Assembly (NCBI GenBank): GCA_903231505.1
Contig: CAFBRK010000260.1
Span: 1-36,983 of the forward strand
Direction: 5' to 3'
Source: Olavius algarvensis associated proteobacterium Delta 3
Lineage (GTDB): Bacteria; Desulfobacterota; Desulfobacteria; Desulfobacterales; CAFBRK01
DNA: 36,983 nt
Shown here piece after piece: positions 8,401-17,850 of the stretch. Made by a program: the position numbers and the translations under genes. The notes beneath the pieces are model-generated. The model worked only from the letters and a program-made list of their open reading frames with translations, made no database searches and was not told the DNA's origin. How positions within the stretch are numbered: position 1 is the stretch's first letter; every line of letters begins with the position of its first letter.

Positions 8401-10736
8401 GTGACAGTAATAAATCCGCCAATGCTGGATGACCGCACCTACGAGTACTTGCGGCGCGAGCTCATTCGCCGCATTCCGGTCACAGCAATGACTGGACCGA
8501 CCACAACGCATCTGACCCGGGCATTGCCTTGCTGGAAGTCTTCGCATGGTTGTCGGAAAACTTGTTAACCAAAATGAATCAGGTGCCGGACAAGGCCCTG
8601 CTTGAATTTCTACAACTGCTGAATATATCGCCGCAACCAGCCGCCATCGCCCGAACCATGGTCAAATTCTCACTGCCGGCGAAAAACGATGTCCCGGTGT
8701 TATTGCCCTACGGCAATAATGCATCTCCAGTGGTGATATCGGCCCCAGGAGGAATCGATTTTCAAACCCAGGCAGAGCTCGATGTCTTGCCGATTGAATG
8801 CCAGGGGTACATCAAGCAACAGATCGATCTGTCCTCCGTGGACACGGTGGGTGAAGAAGAGGTGCAGCAACTTCTTCAGGCGCATTTCAACCAAACGGAA
8901 CCCGTACCCTACACAGCTTACGAGACGTTTGCCTTACTCCCGGTATCCCAGGGGCTTCTTCCCGAATCGACCTCGATCACCCATAGTATCGATCACACAC
9001 TCTGGCTGGCGTTGCTGGCACCGGAACCACTGCTTAGCGCAATCGGCGATTCGGAATTTCACCTGCAGAAGCTGCGCCGCACGCTATCGGGGAAAGTCGT
9101 ATCACTGGGCATTCGGATCGATGATGCACTGTGCGGCCCGCAGGACCATTATCTCTGTCCGGATAACGATATGCTCGAAGCCGAGGCCAGTGTCATATGG
9201 GAAGTCGCTACCGGGGGATTTACCGGCAACGACAAACACGTCAGTGAGGCACGGTACCTCCGGCTAAATATCATCGACGATGACGACACCAGGGGACTAA
9301 CCCGATCGGGCACCGTGCGCTTATATTTGCCCGATCTGGTAAACAATCAACCCAGAATCGGGACTTGGACCGCGGATCAATTTGATCCACCGGCAGAAGA
9401 GCTGCTGGGAACTGGACAGTTACCGCCTCGCATTGATGACCCAAAACTTCAAAAGCGGGTATTGACCTGGATTCGATGCCATCGCGAGAAAGAGGCGCTT
9501 CCACAGCCAGCGATTCATTTTATCGACGTCAACATGGTAGCTGCTGCCCATGAGGTCACTGCCCCCCAGGAATTCATCAGTTACGGTAACGGCCTTACCG
9601 ATCAAGTCGTACGGCTGACCCAAACACACGTCATTGTCGAATCTCTTATCATCCAAGTCCGCGTTGGAGACCGTTGGGAAAATTGGCAACGCGTGGACGA
9701 TCTGGCTGAATCCCGAGCGAACGATCCGCATTATGAACTGGATGCCACTACCGGAGAGGTGCGTTTCGGCGACGGCATCCACGAGCGCATCCCACAGCCC
9801 GGAGAAACCATTCGCTGCCTGACCTACAAGTACGGTGGGGGCGCCCGCGGCAATGTGGCGGCAGACACCCTGAATCGCTACCGGGGAAAAGGGGTGACAA
9901 GTCGACTGAAGGTGACCAACCCGATTCCCGCAGAAGGTGGCCGGGATGCCGAAACCCAGGAGCAGGCGCGATTGCGGATGCCAAAAGTGCTGCGACACCG
10001 GGAGCGTGCGGTCGCTCGGGATGATTTTAGAGACCTGGCACTGGAAACCCCGGGCGCTCATGTGGGTCGTGTGGAAATCTTGCCGAGGCATAAGCCCCAC
10101 GAGCGTGTGGACGGTGTGCCGGGTGTTGTGACCGTGATCGTTCTACCGGCTTACGATCCACTTCATCCCGACCAGCCCGTACCGGATCGTATGATGTTGC
10201 GCAGGGTGTGTGAGCATTTGGAATCCAGACGTCTAATTACCACGGAACTATACGTCACGCCCCCGGAATATGTTTCCATCTGGATATCGGTGGCTATCGA
10301 GGCAAAACCGGATTTCGGTTTTGAGACCGTAAGGAGTTGGGTCAACCTGGCTGTTCGTCAAGTGTTTGCGCCTTTACCCCCCTATGGACCGGATGGTCAG
10401 GGATGGCCGTTCGGCCGGCAAATCCGGGAACCGGACATCGAAGCCGCCATCCTGGGAGTGGAAGGTGTCCGCCTGGTAACGGATGTAAAACTGGAAGGCA
10501 CTGAGATAGCGGCAAACGGCAAACGAACGCGCGTTGCCCACTGTGTGCAGTTGAATATATGGCAGTTGCCTGTTGTCTATCATGTTCAGATTGTTAGCGG
10601 CAATGCCGCCGAACCCATCCAACGCATCGATGATCCGGATGAACCTGCTGGTGGACAGCCGGACCCGGGAGTCCCACAAGGGCCGGATGGGCCAGGGCCG
10701 GCGGTCCACGTTCCAGTGGATCGGGAGGAGTGCTGA
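8401..10736 (+). CDS. gpJ-like baseplate wedge protein (Afp11-like), apparent frameshift near 8480
   Basis: Large baseplate wedge protein. The N-terminus is in one frame from the GTG at 8401 (MTVINPPMLDDRTYEYL...RRIPV), but the family-typical continuation HSNDWTDHNASDPGIALLEV is read one base back, from 8481. Read straight, the first frame stops at 8566-8568 after 55 codons. The main frame is then open to 10736 with no other damage. Matching motifs include FAWLSENLL, a VRFGDGIHERIPQPGE segment and YKYGGGARGN. One missing base near 8479-8481 explains everything. It could be a sequence error, a recent mutation or, less likely, ribosomal frameshifting, since no slippery heptamer is visible. A TTG at 8529 would give a truncated 735-residue product. 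The stop overlaps the next ATG (TGATG). The family call is firm; functional status is uncertain. Confidence 0.83.
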
Positions 10737-13159
10737 TGCGCTTGCCACGGTTTCATCATTTGACCGGTGTAAAGGCCTGGATGCATTGCGACCACCAGAA
10801 TACGCAACTGGACGAAACCCAGGCGGCGGCCAAACTGAGTTACAACATCCCAACGGCGGACCGGACAGATTTCGATCCGACCGTTTTTCAAGATTGGCAT
10901 GACGCGGTCGGAGGGGCTGTCTTTCACTATTTTTCACCGGACAGCTGTCAAACCGGAACACCACTGGTCTTGAACCGCAAAGATGGCCAGCTCTACATTT
11001 TAGATGAACACCACCGGTGGGTATCCCTGCAAGAAACCTATAAGCGTGTCCTCGATGAAACGGTTGAGTTTGTTTTCTCCAAACAGCCGCCAGAAAATTT
11101 CCACGCCTTTAAATTCGATACGCCCCGGTCATTGAGCCGGGCTTATTGCGGCGATTACTGGCTGTTGGAAGCGGGAAACCGCCGACTGATCAGGTTGTCT
11201 TCTGCGGACTTTTCAATCACTCAGATCGTGACATGGCCGGCGGGGGCCAATCTGATGGATATTGGGGCCACCAGCTGGGGACTGGTAGCCATCGACACAG
11301 ATAAAAATACCATCTGGCGCCTTCCCAAAGGGGGAACGTGGACATCCGTGGATTTGGCGGTGCAGGCAACCGATCCGCCTGTCGGCTTGGATGAGTTTCG
11401 GCCGGTCTCTGTCAGCGGCGGGCCCGTTGCCCATGCGCTGGTGTTGTTACGGCCAAGATCCGTCTTGGACAAGGGTTTCTGGATCGCCGTCATCTGTAAA
11501 GACACCATCGAATTCATACAACTCGCCGGAATGCACAATCCATGGCCACTTTTTCTGATCGCTGAGGATCTCTTTCTTGTCGGCGAGATTGGCCATCGCC
11601 CGGATGATAAGAAAAAGATGATATTCAAAAAATATAAGCTCGACGTTAACTCACGGAAGGCCATCCTCTTAGACTACTGGGCCGTGTGGAATTACGATGG
11701 GCGTGGATTGTTGCTGGACCCTCAAGACAACGCCCTTGCCACAACCTCGACGGGTGTGCGTCCTCTGTATCTTCACCGAAATAAATATGCAACGGACGGC
11801 CGAGTGGAAACGTTTGCCCTCGACTCCACCATTTTTGGTTGCCAATGGCATCGCATCTTTATCGATGTATGTCTTCCCAACGGCACGTCTATCGAGGTTC
11901 ATGCACGCACCTCTGACGAATTGCCGCCCGAGTCCATGCGGCGGAAACCCCAGCCTTATGCCAATAACGCTTCGCAATCCTGGAAAGATTATCCTTTGGG
12001 GTCGATTACCGTGGATGATGATGAGCAATGGGTGCCCCTGGGACGCCTTGATGAACGATCACCCCATGCCGATATCATTTTTTCTCCCATATTCAACGCA
12101 CTGCCCAGCGACGATCCCTTTTTACGCAAAGCAGAAACAGCGCCCGATTTTAACACTCTGGAAGGTCTGGTTAAAAATTCCGTGGGGCGTTACCTGTGGC
12201 TGCGCATCAAACTCCGCGGCACGCAAAAAAAATCTCCCATAGTTTACGCGTTACGGGCAACTTATCAACGGCCGTCTTTGCTGGACCATCTGCCGGCATA
12301 TTGGCGGGCCGATCCCGATACCACGATCATTATCGAGCAAGCATTGGCCCTGTTTGAAGGAAATCTTACCGAAATCGATCAGCGTCTGGAAGACATACGC
12401 CATCTATTCAACGCAAAAACCTGCCCGCCGGATGCATTGGAGTGGTTGGCATCTTTTATTGCGATGACGCTGGATCCCCGGCTGAGCGAATCCGTCAAAC
12501 GGCGATTACTCCTCGAAATGACCCAGTTGTACCGGCAGCGGGGAACCTTGCCCGGCCTGGAGCGCCTTCTCTCCATCCTTTCCGAAGCGAAAATCGCCAT
12601 TTTAGAAGGCTTTCGCCTGCGTGGTCACAGGTCCGCCTTTATTGGGGCGACAGGAGAAACGAGCAGCTTCATCGGGGGCGGCGCCATTAACCATGATTTG
12701 CGTCTCGGTGGATATGAGCGTGGACCGGGCGATGAAACCCGCTGGGAACCTTGGGAAATTGAGTTGATGCAAACTTATGAGAGCAATAAACAGTGGTGGG
12801 ATTTGCAGAAACGACTGTTTGACGAAACATCTGTAGAAACCGATGCGCCTTGTCCCGGGCGGAAGCCGCGGCCACCTGTTAACACCGATCCTTATATCTC
12901 TTTCCATCGGCGTTATGCCCATCGCTTCAGTGTATTGGTGTTTCGTACTCGAGAAGAGCAAATCGCCGACATTTTGGAGCAGGCCACAGAGAATAACAAG
13001 CCGGCCCACACACTGCATCGGTTGTGCTGGCTCGATGCCGGCTTCCGTCTGGGGTCCAACGCGTACTTGGGCATCGGCACGCAAATCACGGAAGGGGATG
13101 CTTTTCGGCCGCCTGTCCTAAACCAAGCCACCCTGGCCGGTCAAAACCTTCTGGGGTGA
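10736..13159 (+). CDS. Baseplate protein with C-terminal gpI (tail protein I) domain (Afp12-like)
   Basis: The start at 10736 is chosen over the GTG at 10730 because it overlaps the previous stop as TGATG and follows a GGGAGGAG ribosome site. The 807-residue product has an N-terminal and middle region rich in short W-containing strands that resembles a beta-propeller (for example WLLEAGNRRLIRLS and TNTIWRLP-like blades). From about residue 515 a phage tail protein I domain follows: LDHLPAYWRADP, EIDQRLEDIRHLF, CPPDALEWLASFIAMTLD and YRQRGTLPGLERLLSIL, which are the standard motifs. It ends with RLGSNAYLGIGTQIT, typical of eCIS members. gpI-like proteins link the wedge to fibres. A 28-base gap separates it from the next gene. 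Confidence 0.87.
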   Translation: MRLPRFHHLTGVKAWMHCDHQNTQLDETQAAAKLSYNIPTADRTDFDPTVFQDWHDAVGGAVFHYFSPDSCQTGTPLVLNRKDGQLYILDEHHRWVSLQETYKRVLDETVEFVFSKQPPENFHAFKFDTPRSLSRAYCGDYWLLEAGNRRLIRLSSADFSITQIVTWPAGANLMDIGATSWGLVAIDTDKNTIWRLPKGGTWTSVDLAVQATDPPVGLDEFRPVSVSGGPVAHALVLLRPRSVLDKGFWIAVICKDTIEFIQLAGMHNPWPLFLIAEDLFLVGEIGHRPDDKKKMIFKKYKLDVNSRKAILLDYWAVWNYDGRGLLLDPQDNALATTSTGVRPLYLHRNKYATDGRVETFALDSTIFGCQWHRIFIDVCLPNGTSIEVHARTSDELPPESMRRKPQPYANNASQSWKDYPLGSITVDDDEQWVPLGRLDERSPHADIIFSPIFNALPSDDPFLRKAETAPDFNTLEGLVKNSVGRYLWLRIKLRGTQKKSPIVYALRATYQRPSLLDHLPAYWRADPDTTIIIEQALALFEGNLTEIDQRLEDIRHLFNAKTCPPDALEWLASFIAMTLDPRLSESVKRRLLLEMTQLYRQRGTLPGLERLLSILSEAKIAILEGFRLRGHRSAFIGATGETSSFIGGGAINHDLRLGGYERGPGDETRWEPWEIELMQTYESNKQWWDLQKRLFDETSVETDAPCPGRKPRPPVNTDPYISFHRRYAHRFSVLVFRTREEQIADILEQATENNKPAHTLHRLCWLDAGFRLGSNAYLGIGTQITEGDAFRPPVLNQATLAGQNLLG

Positions 13160-13187
13160 TTTAAGGGAAAGGTGAAGATTAAGGCAC

Positions 13188-14411
13188 ATGAATTACCGAG
13201 ACGACATATCATGCGAATGTGGCCATCTTGATCACGCAGTTACTGCCGGTTCACCATGGAGCCATGTCCGGTTTCACTACGGCCAACTGCTTGGGGTGGA
13301 GGATTTTAACCAGGAACAGATGGCTTTTATCCACGGAAAACAGATCCGCAACGCCCTGTTACATGGATCCGGCACAGTTTGGGGGTTGAAGGTCAAAGAT
13401 CATGAGGATCTGTCTGAAGTTCTGGCGGTTGAGCCGGGTTTGGCACTTGATGCCCTTGGGCGGGAAATATACCTTCCCGAAGAGTTTTGCCTGGATGTAA
13501 GTGGTATCCACAAATCCGACTTATGGGGGAAGCTGGAAACCGTATCACTCCGGCCGTTTATCAAGAGAGCATTTGTGGTGGTTCGGTTTTCACAGTGTCT
13601 GAGCCAGCGTGTACCCGCCATCCGCCCCCCCTGCAGTCCGGAGGACCAGACCGCTGAATACGCCCGGGTAAATGATTCCTTTCACATCAGCCTTGATATT
13701 ACCGCTCCGCCGGATCCCCAGCGCTTTCAGAAACAGTGGATGTCCCAGTCTGATCCAAGCCATCAGCCTGGGTGGAGCACCCCGAGGGATCGGCTGGTTG
13801 ATGTTATCATTAACAATTCACCTGCAGCAATCAGCGATTTCTGGCAAACACTCAACGACGCCCCGCTGTTGCTTGCCGAAGTCCAGTTCGAGCTTCGGCA
13901 AAATGGGACAATCGCGATAACCGGTCTGAACAACCGGGTGCGGCCACTATTGCCGTCCGTCCAATTAGCGGCGGAGCAGTTCATGGGCCAACGATTGCTG
14001 GGTAAAGACGAGCGACAGCCTCTGAAGGTAATCGCCGTTAACGTGACCGCAGCTCGGCCGAGCCCAAAAAAGATGGCCATTCACATCGATTCCAATTTGC
14101 AGTTCGCACCGGAAACCGTCACGACGAGCTCGGTAAAGTTGAATGTGTTGGCAGCAAACAACCCTTGGCTGCCCGTAAACTTCGACGGAAATCCTATTTT
14201 CGATAACCAACGCGTTACCATTAACTTGGATTGGAACGGGGCCTGGCCGGATGGAATCATTTACCAACTCTTCCTGAATGGAAGAGGGACCCAGCCGATT
14301 GTTTCGAAAACAGGCTCCCCATTGATGGGGTGGTGGGATGAACCGGTGAATATGCTGGGTCGCGGTCGCAACGTCAGCATCGTGCGGCAATGGAACCCAG
14401 ACCAGCTATGA
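13188..14411 (+). CDS. eCIS-associated protein sharing a domain with the next gene (407 aa)
   Basis: No firm family name. Residues ~26-95 contain VRFHYGQLLGVEDFNQEQ, SGTVWGLKV and LAVEPGLALDALGREIYL. The following gene contains a recognisably similar run (VNWFNGRFLTAEALRRQ, AGIAWGMGL, VTLEAGLAFDAAGRPIVV), so the two share a domain. After a disordered Pro-rich middle (AIRPPCSPEDQ) the C-terminal third looks like an immunoglobulin-like strand sandwich. The N-terminus has clustered Cys/His (CECGHLDH). It sits between the gpI-domain protein and the tape measure, the place of fibre or baseplate-periphery genes in other eCIS, so a peripheral structural or assembly role is inferred. The gaps on either side are 28 and 10 bases. 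Confidence 0.72.
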   Translation: MNYRDDISCECGHLDHAVTAGSPWSHVRFHYGQLLGVEDFNQEQMAFIHGKQIRNALLHGSGTVWGLKVKDHEDLSEVLAVEPGLALDALGREIYLPEEFCLDVSGIHKSDLWGKLETVSLRPFIKRAFVVVRFSQCLSQRVPAIRPPCSPEDQTAEYARVNDSFHISLDITAPPDPQRFQKQWMSQSDPSHQPGWSTPRDRLVDVIINNSPAAISDFWQTLNDAPLLLAEVQFELRQNGTIAITGLNNRVRPLLPSVQLAAEQFMGQRLLGKDERQPLKVIAVNVTAARPSPKKMAIHIDSNLQFAPETVTTSSVKLNVLAANNPWLPVNFDGNPIFDNQRVTINLDWNGAWPDGIIYQLFLNGRGTQPIVSKTGSPLMGWWDEPVNMLGRGRNVSIVRQWNPDQL

Positions 14412-14421
14412 GGTAAGGCAT

Positions 14422-17400
14422 ATGAGTGACATTACATGGGATCACATCAAAGGATTGGTTAACTTGATCGACGGGGCCGATGGTCCGTTGGATACAGCCA
14501 AGCTGTCCATGCTGAAGGGAGCCGTAAACGCGATCCAAGCGGAGGCGGCCGGCAGCCAAACCACTGTCAAGGCCAGTGACATTGACCAATGGCGAGCCGC
14601 CTTGGCTCAATTTGTTCAGCCCGCACCTCACGTGAAACCTGGTGTGCCGGCCGATCTTCAATGCAAGAGTGCCATATCAGAAGATCAAATCAAGGTGCTG
14701 AACGATGCGGTAAATATGTTCAACGTGCTCGTAAAAGCAGCAGAGGCGCCGCCCAGTTTCAGTTATCGCGATACGGAACCGCTTCAGGCAACCTTGCTCG
14801 ACCAGATCTACTACTGGTCCAGACAATCGGAATTTCCGGAGGGAGACCGCGGGGATGTGTCGGGTGTCAACGGCCTGTTCCGGGTCAACTGGTTTAACGG
14901 CCGATTTCTAACCGCAGAGGCTTTGCGACGCCAGGATACCTACCGGGACATCCGAAACCGGTTGCCGGCCCAAATCCATCCGGCCGGTATTGCATGGGGG
15001 ATGGGGCTCCGGCTTGAGAGGGCACCTTTGCCGGTCCTCCAAATGCCCATGACTGTACCCGTTGGTACCATCAAACCAATTGCGGAGGTAAAAGGCATTC
15101 GCAGCGACCAGCAGACCGACACGGTGACCCTGGAAGCTGGACTGGCATTTGATGCAGCGGGCCGTCCCATCGTGGTCGGCAAACCCTTTAGTTTCCCGTT
15201 TCGATCCCTTCTGGATAATTATCGCCAACGGCCACAGGAGGTCGCGTTACAGCAAAGGGCGTTTCTGCCGTGCGTCTGCATCCAGAAAATAGATGACATC
15301 CCCCCCGGCGATGGTCCAGGGATTACAGAAGGTCCTTACTTGATCGTTATTAAACCAGAAGAGCATCCGGAAGGCGAAGCCAAGGTTTACGGTGAACTGT
15401 GCGAGGACCGGGGTAGGGTTTCTTGCCTGGCGGACGGATGGCGCGGCGGTTTCGGTTTGTCCCTGGTCAAATTTCCGGCCCCCTTGGGTGAGGACCCTCC
15501 CAATGACCCTTGGATGCTGCGCGGGCTGTTGGCCGCGTACTATTTTGATGTCTTCGAGCACGATCTGCGCCGACGCTGGGACCCCCCGTTTCTACAGGAT
15601 GACGGGTTTTGCCGGGGCCTTGGCCCCCACGATCATAGAGCGTTTCCCGTTCCGCTGGCGATGGTCTATCTTAAACAGGATGGCTCCATATTTTTCTTCG
15701 ATCCCTGGATTCCTCGGCGCGCCACGGCTGCGACTGCCGCTCAGACGTGCCACATGCAAACCTTCGGCGCGCCAAAGCCCGCTGCAGCATATGCCCGTGT
15801 GCACCAGTTCCAGTGCCAGCTTCGCGAGCATCTGACGCGCTTTCCGTTGGTGGGACTTTCTGAGAAATCAGAGTACGTTCCTGTGCTGGTGATGCAGAAA
15901 GAAAAAGAAAGACTTCGGTTTCGTCTGGCTGATTATCCCAATCCTAACCTCATTGAGGTGGGCATACAGGTTGAAATCTATTTTCGGGGTGAAAAAACAG
16001 CAGATGCCCAGGTGATTTCTATCACGGATGGTATAGCAGCAACAGATTACTTTGCAGAAACCGTAAACAATGAAGACTATTTGGTCCGCATCACCGCCAC
16101 CGGGCAGGAACTTAGTTTCCGCAATCTCTACTCTCGGGGTTTCCGGCATATCCCGCCGGTCGGCTTTTTGCCGGTGGAACCAAGATTGCAACACGGGATC
16201 GGAGAGATTCAGGAACTATTTCAGTCAAAAATTCCTGTCGATGATCTGCCACCCTACATCAAAGCTCGCCTGTTCTGTTTTGTGAAACACCAGGCGCTGT
16301 CCTATTTTTACGGTACAAACGTGTATGCTTATGCGGTTGCGGCCCTGCACGACGATGACATTTTCGAAGATATACAGAATGCATTCTACAAAGACCCCAT
16401 CACTATTGAACAGGGAAGATCCGCCAGACGATTTGATTTTTGTAACTTGCTGTTTCCGGGAAAGGGCAAAGCGCCCCCCATTCAATCCTTGCTGGAGGGC
16501 ATTTTCAGGCAATTCGCATCGTATAAATCCCTTGCCGTCGTTGCAACGCAACCCACCATCGTCCTGGCATGGGTGCTTGCCGCCGCAACTCGCCAGTTAA
16601 ATTTGGACCTATTCATTAACCGCCGGATCGAATTGGTCAAAGTCATCATTCCCCTCCAGGGCGTCCATCGCCGCCATCCCTTGAGTGAGAATTCCGAATT
16701 GAACGATCAACTGGTGAAAGAGTGGCTGCAAGGTATCGACGATGCTGTGCTGCGTCAAAAACTCCTTGATTTGCTGCGGGACCCAGGAAGCGGTCTCGGC
16801 TCGATGCCAAGACATTTTGCTGTGTATGTGAAGCAGCGAGTGGTGTTGTTGGATGCGCTTTACCTGTTGATCGAGTTGCTCCTGAGTCTACCGCAGCAGG
16901 ATCCTGCAGTCGGATCGATGATCGGGGGAAACTATAAGGCCTACAAATATCAATCTGTCAATTCCATCAGTGAGGCGTTCAGTGCCCAAAGTGAGGAAAA
17001 ACGTGCTGTCGTTCAGGCCTTGATGGCGGATGAGAGCGGCCAGGATCTCATCGCGGAAAGCATCATTTCGGCATCGGCCGAGCTGCGCATTTTGGACCGG
17101 TGGGAAGACTTCTGGAAGTTGGTGGAGACCACCGAAACCAAGCTGGAAGAAACGATCGTGGATAGTAATGAACGACGACTCGAATCCATGAAAAGTGCGG
17201 TGGAAGATTTTTCGGTCGAGCATGAAGAGTACTCGTTGTTGAAACCGATCGTGGCCATGGCACCAGGTTCATTGGCCGCCGAATCAATATTGCGTCGAGC
17301 AACACGGAAGGCAAGTTTGAATCCTGCTCTGGATAATCGCGGGCGCGTCAGAGCGGAAGGCATAGGGAAGGCCTTGATTCACCCGGAAGGCTTGAGGCGA

Positions 17401-17850
17401 TTGGACACGGAATCCCGCTTTCTATGGTCGCTAGCCCGGGCAGCCATGGTTAAAAGAAAGCTCAGCGATATCGTCGAAACGGAGGACAAAACCCCATTGG
17501 ATTCTCTGCTGAGATTATCCGAGGAAGAAGCTTCTCAACGGATCGGCAAAAAGAACTATGCCATCATGAAACGCTACATGCCCGCCCTGACCCAGAAGCT
17601 CCTGTCAAACATCCGGTATTTCAGTGCCAACCCACCCGATGAGCAGATGGTGAACCATTATCATCAATTGCTGGAGATCGCTGAAAATGATGAAGGGACA
17701 GCCTTGGCCAAACTGCAGGAAAAGCTCAGCGGCAATGAAGCGGCCAAAGCGTATCTCGACCGTTTCAACGACATTAAACAGCTTGTCGGCGAAGAGGGGA
17801 AAGCTACCCTTGCCAGAGCGGTCTTCCGCAGGGGCAGAGTGCGAGAATGA
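14422..17850 (+). CDS. Large eCIS-associated protein with shared 'GRFLTAEAL...GLAFDAAGR' domain (1142 aa)
   Basis: Second member of the local pair. Residues ~155-252 hold the shared domain (FNGRFLTAEALRRQD, then GIAWGMGLRLERA, then LEAGLAFDAAGRPIVV). The N-terminal ~110 residues look like a separate helical segment. The middle contains Cys- and His-containing loops (CVCIQKIDD, DDGFCRGLGPHDHRAF). The C-terminal ~500 residues are helical and charged (VKEWLQGIDDAVLRQKLLDL, EETIVDSNERRLESMKSAVE), with a basic end (FRRGRVRE). The ATG at 14422 has a weak GAGGTAAGG-type site upstream, and the stop overlaps the tape-measure start as ATGA. Function is unknown; its size and location suggest a baseplate-extension or fibre-like part. 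This role is inference. Confidence 0.72.
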   Translation: MSDITWDHIKGLVNLIDGADGPLDTAKLSMLKGAVNAIQAEAAGSQTTVKASDIDQWRAALAQFVQPAPHVKPGVPADLQCKSAISEDQIKVLNDAVNMFNVLVKAAEAPPSFSYRDTEPLQATLLDQIYYWSRQSEFPEGDRGDVSGVNGLFRVNWFNGRFLTAEALRRQDTYRDIRNRLPAQIHPAGIAWGMGLRLERAPLPVLQMPMTVPVGTIKPIAEVKGIRSDQQTDTVTLEAGLAFDAAGRPIVVGKPFSFPFRSLLDNYRQRPQEVALQQRAFLPCVCIQKIDDIPPGDGPGITEGPYLIVIKPEEHPEGEAKVYGELCEDRGRVSCLADGWRGGFGLSLVKFPAPLGEDPPNDPWMLRGLLAAYYFDVFEHDLRRRWDPPFLQDDGFCRGLGPHDHRAFPVPLAMVYLKQDGSIFFFDPWIPRRATAATAAQTCHMQTFGAPKPAAAYARVHQFQCQLREHLTRFPLVGLSEKSEYVPVLVMQKEKERLRFRLADYPNPNLIEVGIQVEIYFRGEKTADAQVISITDGIAATDYFAETVNNEDYLVRITATGQELSFRNLYSRGFRHIPPVGFLPVEPRLQHGIGEIQELFQSKIPVDDLPPYIKARLFCFVKHQALSYFYGTNVYAYAVAALHDDDIFEDIQNAFYKDPITIEQGRSARRFDFCNLLFPGKGKAPPIQSLLEGIFRQFASYKSLAVVATQPTIVLAWVLAAATRQLNLDLFINRRIELVKVIIPLQGVHRRHPLSENSELNDQLVKEWLQGIDDAVLRQKLLDLLRDPGSGLGSMPRHFAVYVKQRVVLLDALYLLIELLLSLPQQDPAVGSMIGGNYKAYKYQSVNSISEAFSAQSEEKRAVVQALMADESGQDLIAESIISASAELRILDRWEDFWKLVETTETKLEETIVDSNERRLESMKSAVEDFSVEHEEYSLLKPIVAMAPGSLAAESILRRATRKASLNPALDNRGRVRAEGIGKALIHPEGLRRLDTESRFLWSLARAAMVKRKLSDIVETEDKTPLDSLLRLSEEEASQRIGKKNYAIMKRYMPALTQKLLSNIRYFSANPPDEQMVNHYHQLLEIAENDEGTALAKLQEKLSGNEAAKAYLDRFNDIKQLVGEEGKATLARAVFRRGRVRE

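Noticed and set aside
8470..8490. Programmed -1 ribosomal frameshift in the gpJ gene
   Set aside because: No X-XXY-YYZ slippery heptamer or following stem is visible, so an error or mutation is the simpler explanation.
9420..10100. Long minus-strand open frame (226 aa) opposite the gpJ gene
   Set aside because: It lies fully inside a well-supported baseplate gene, has no ribosome site and its product has no recognisable motif.
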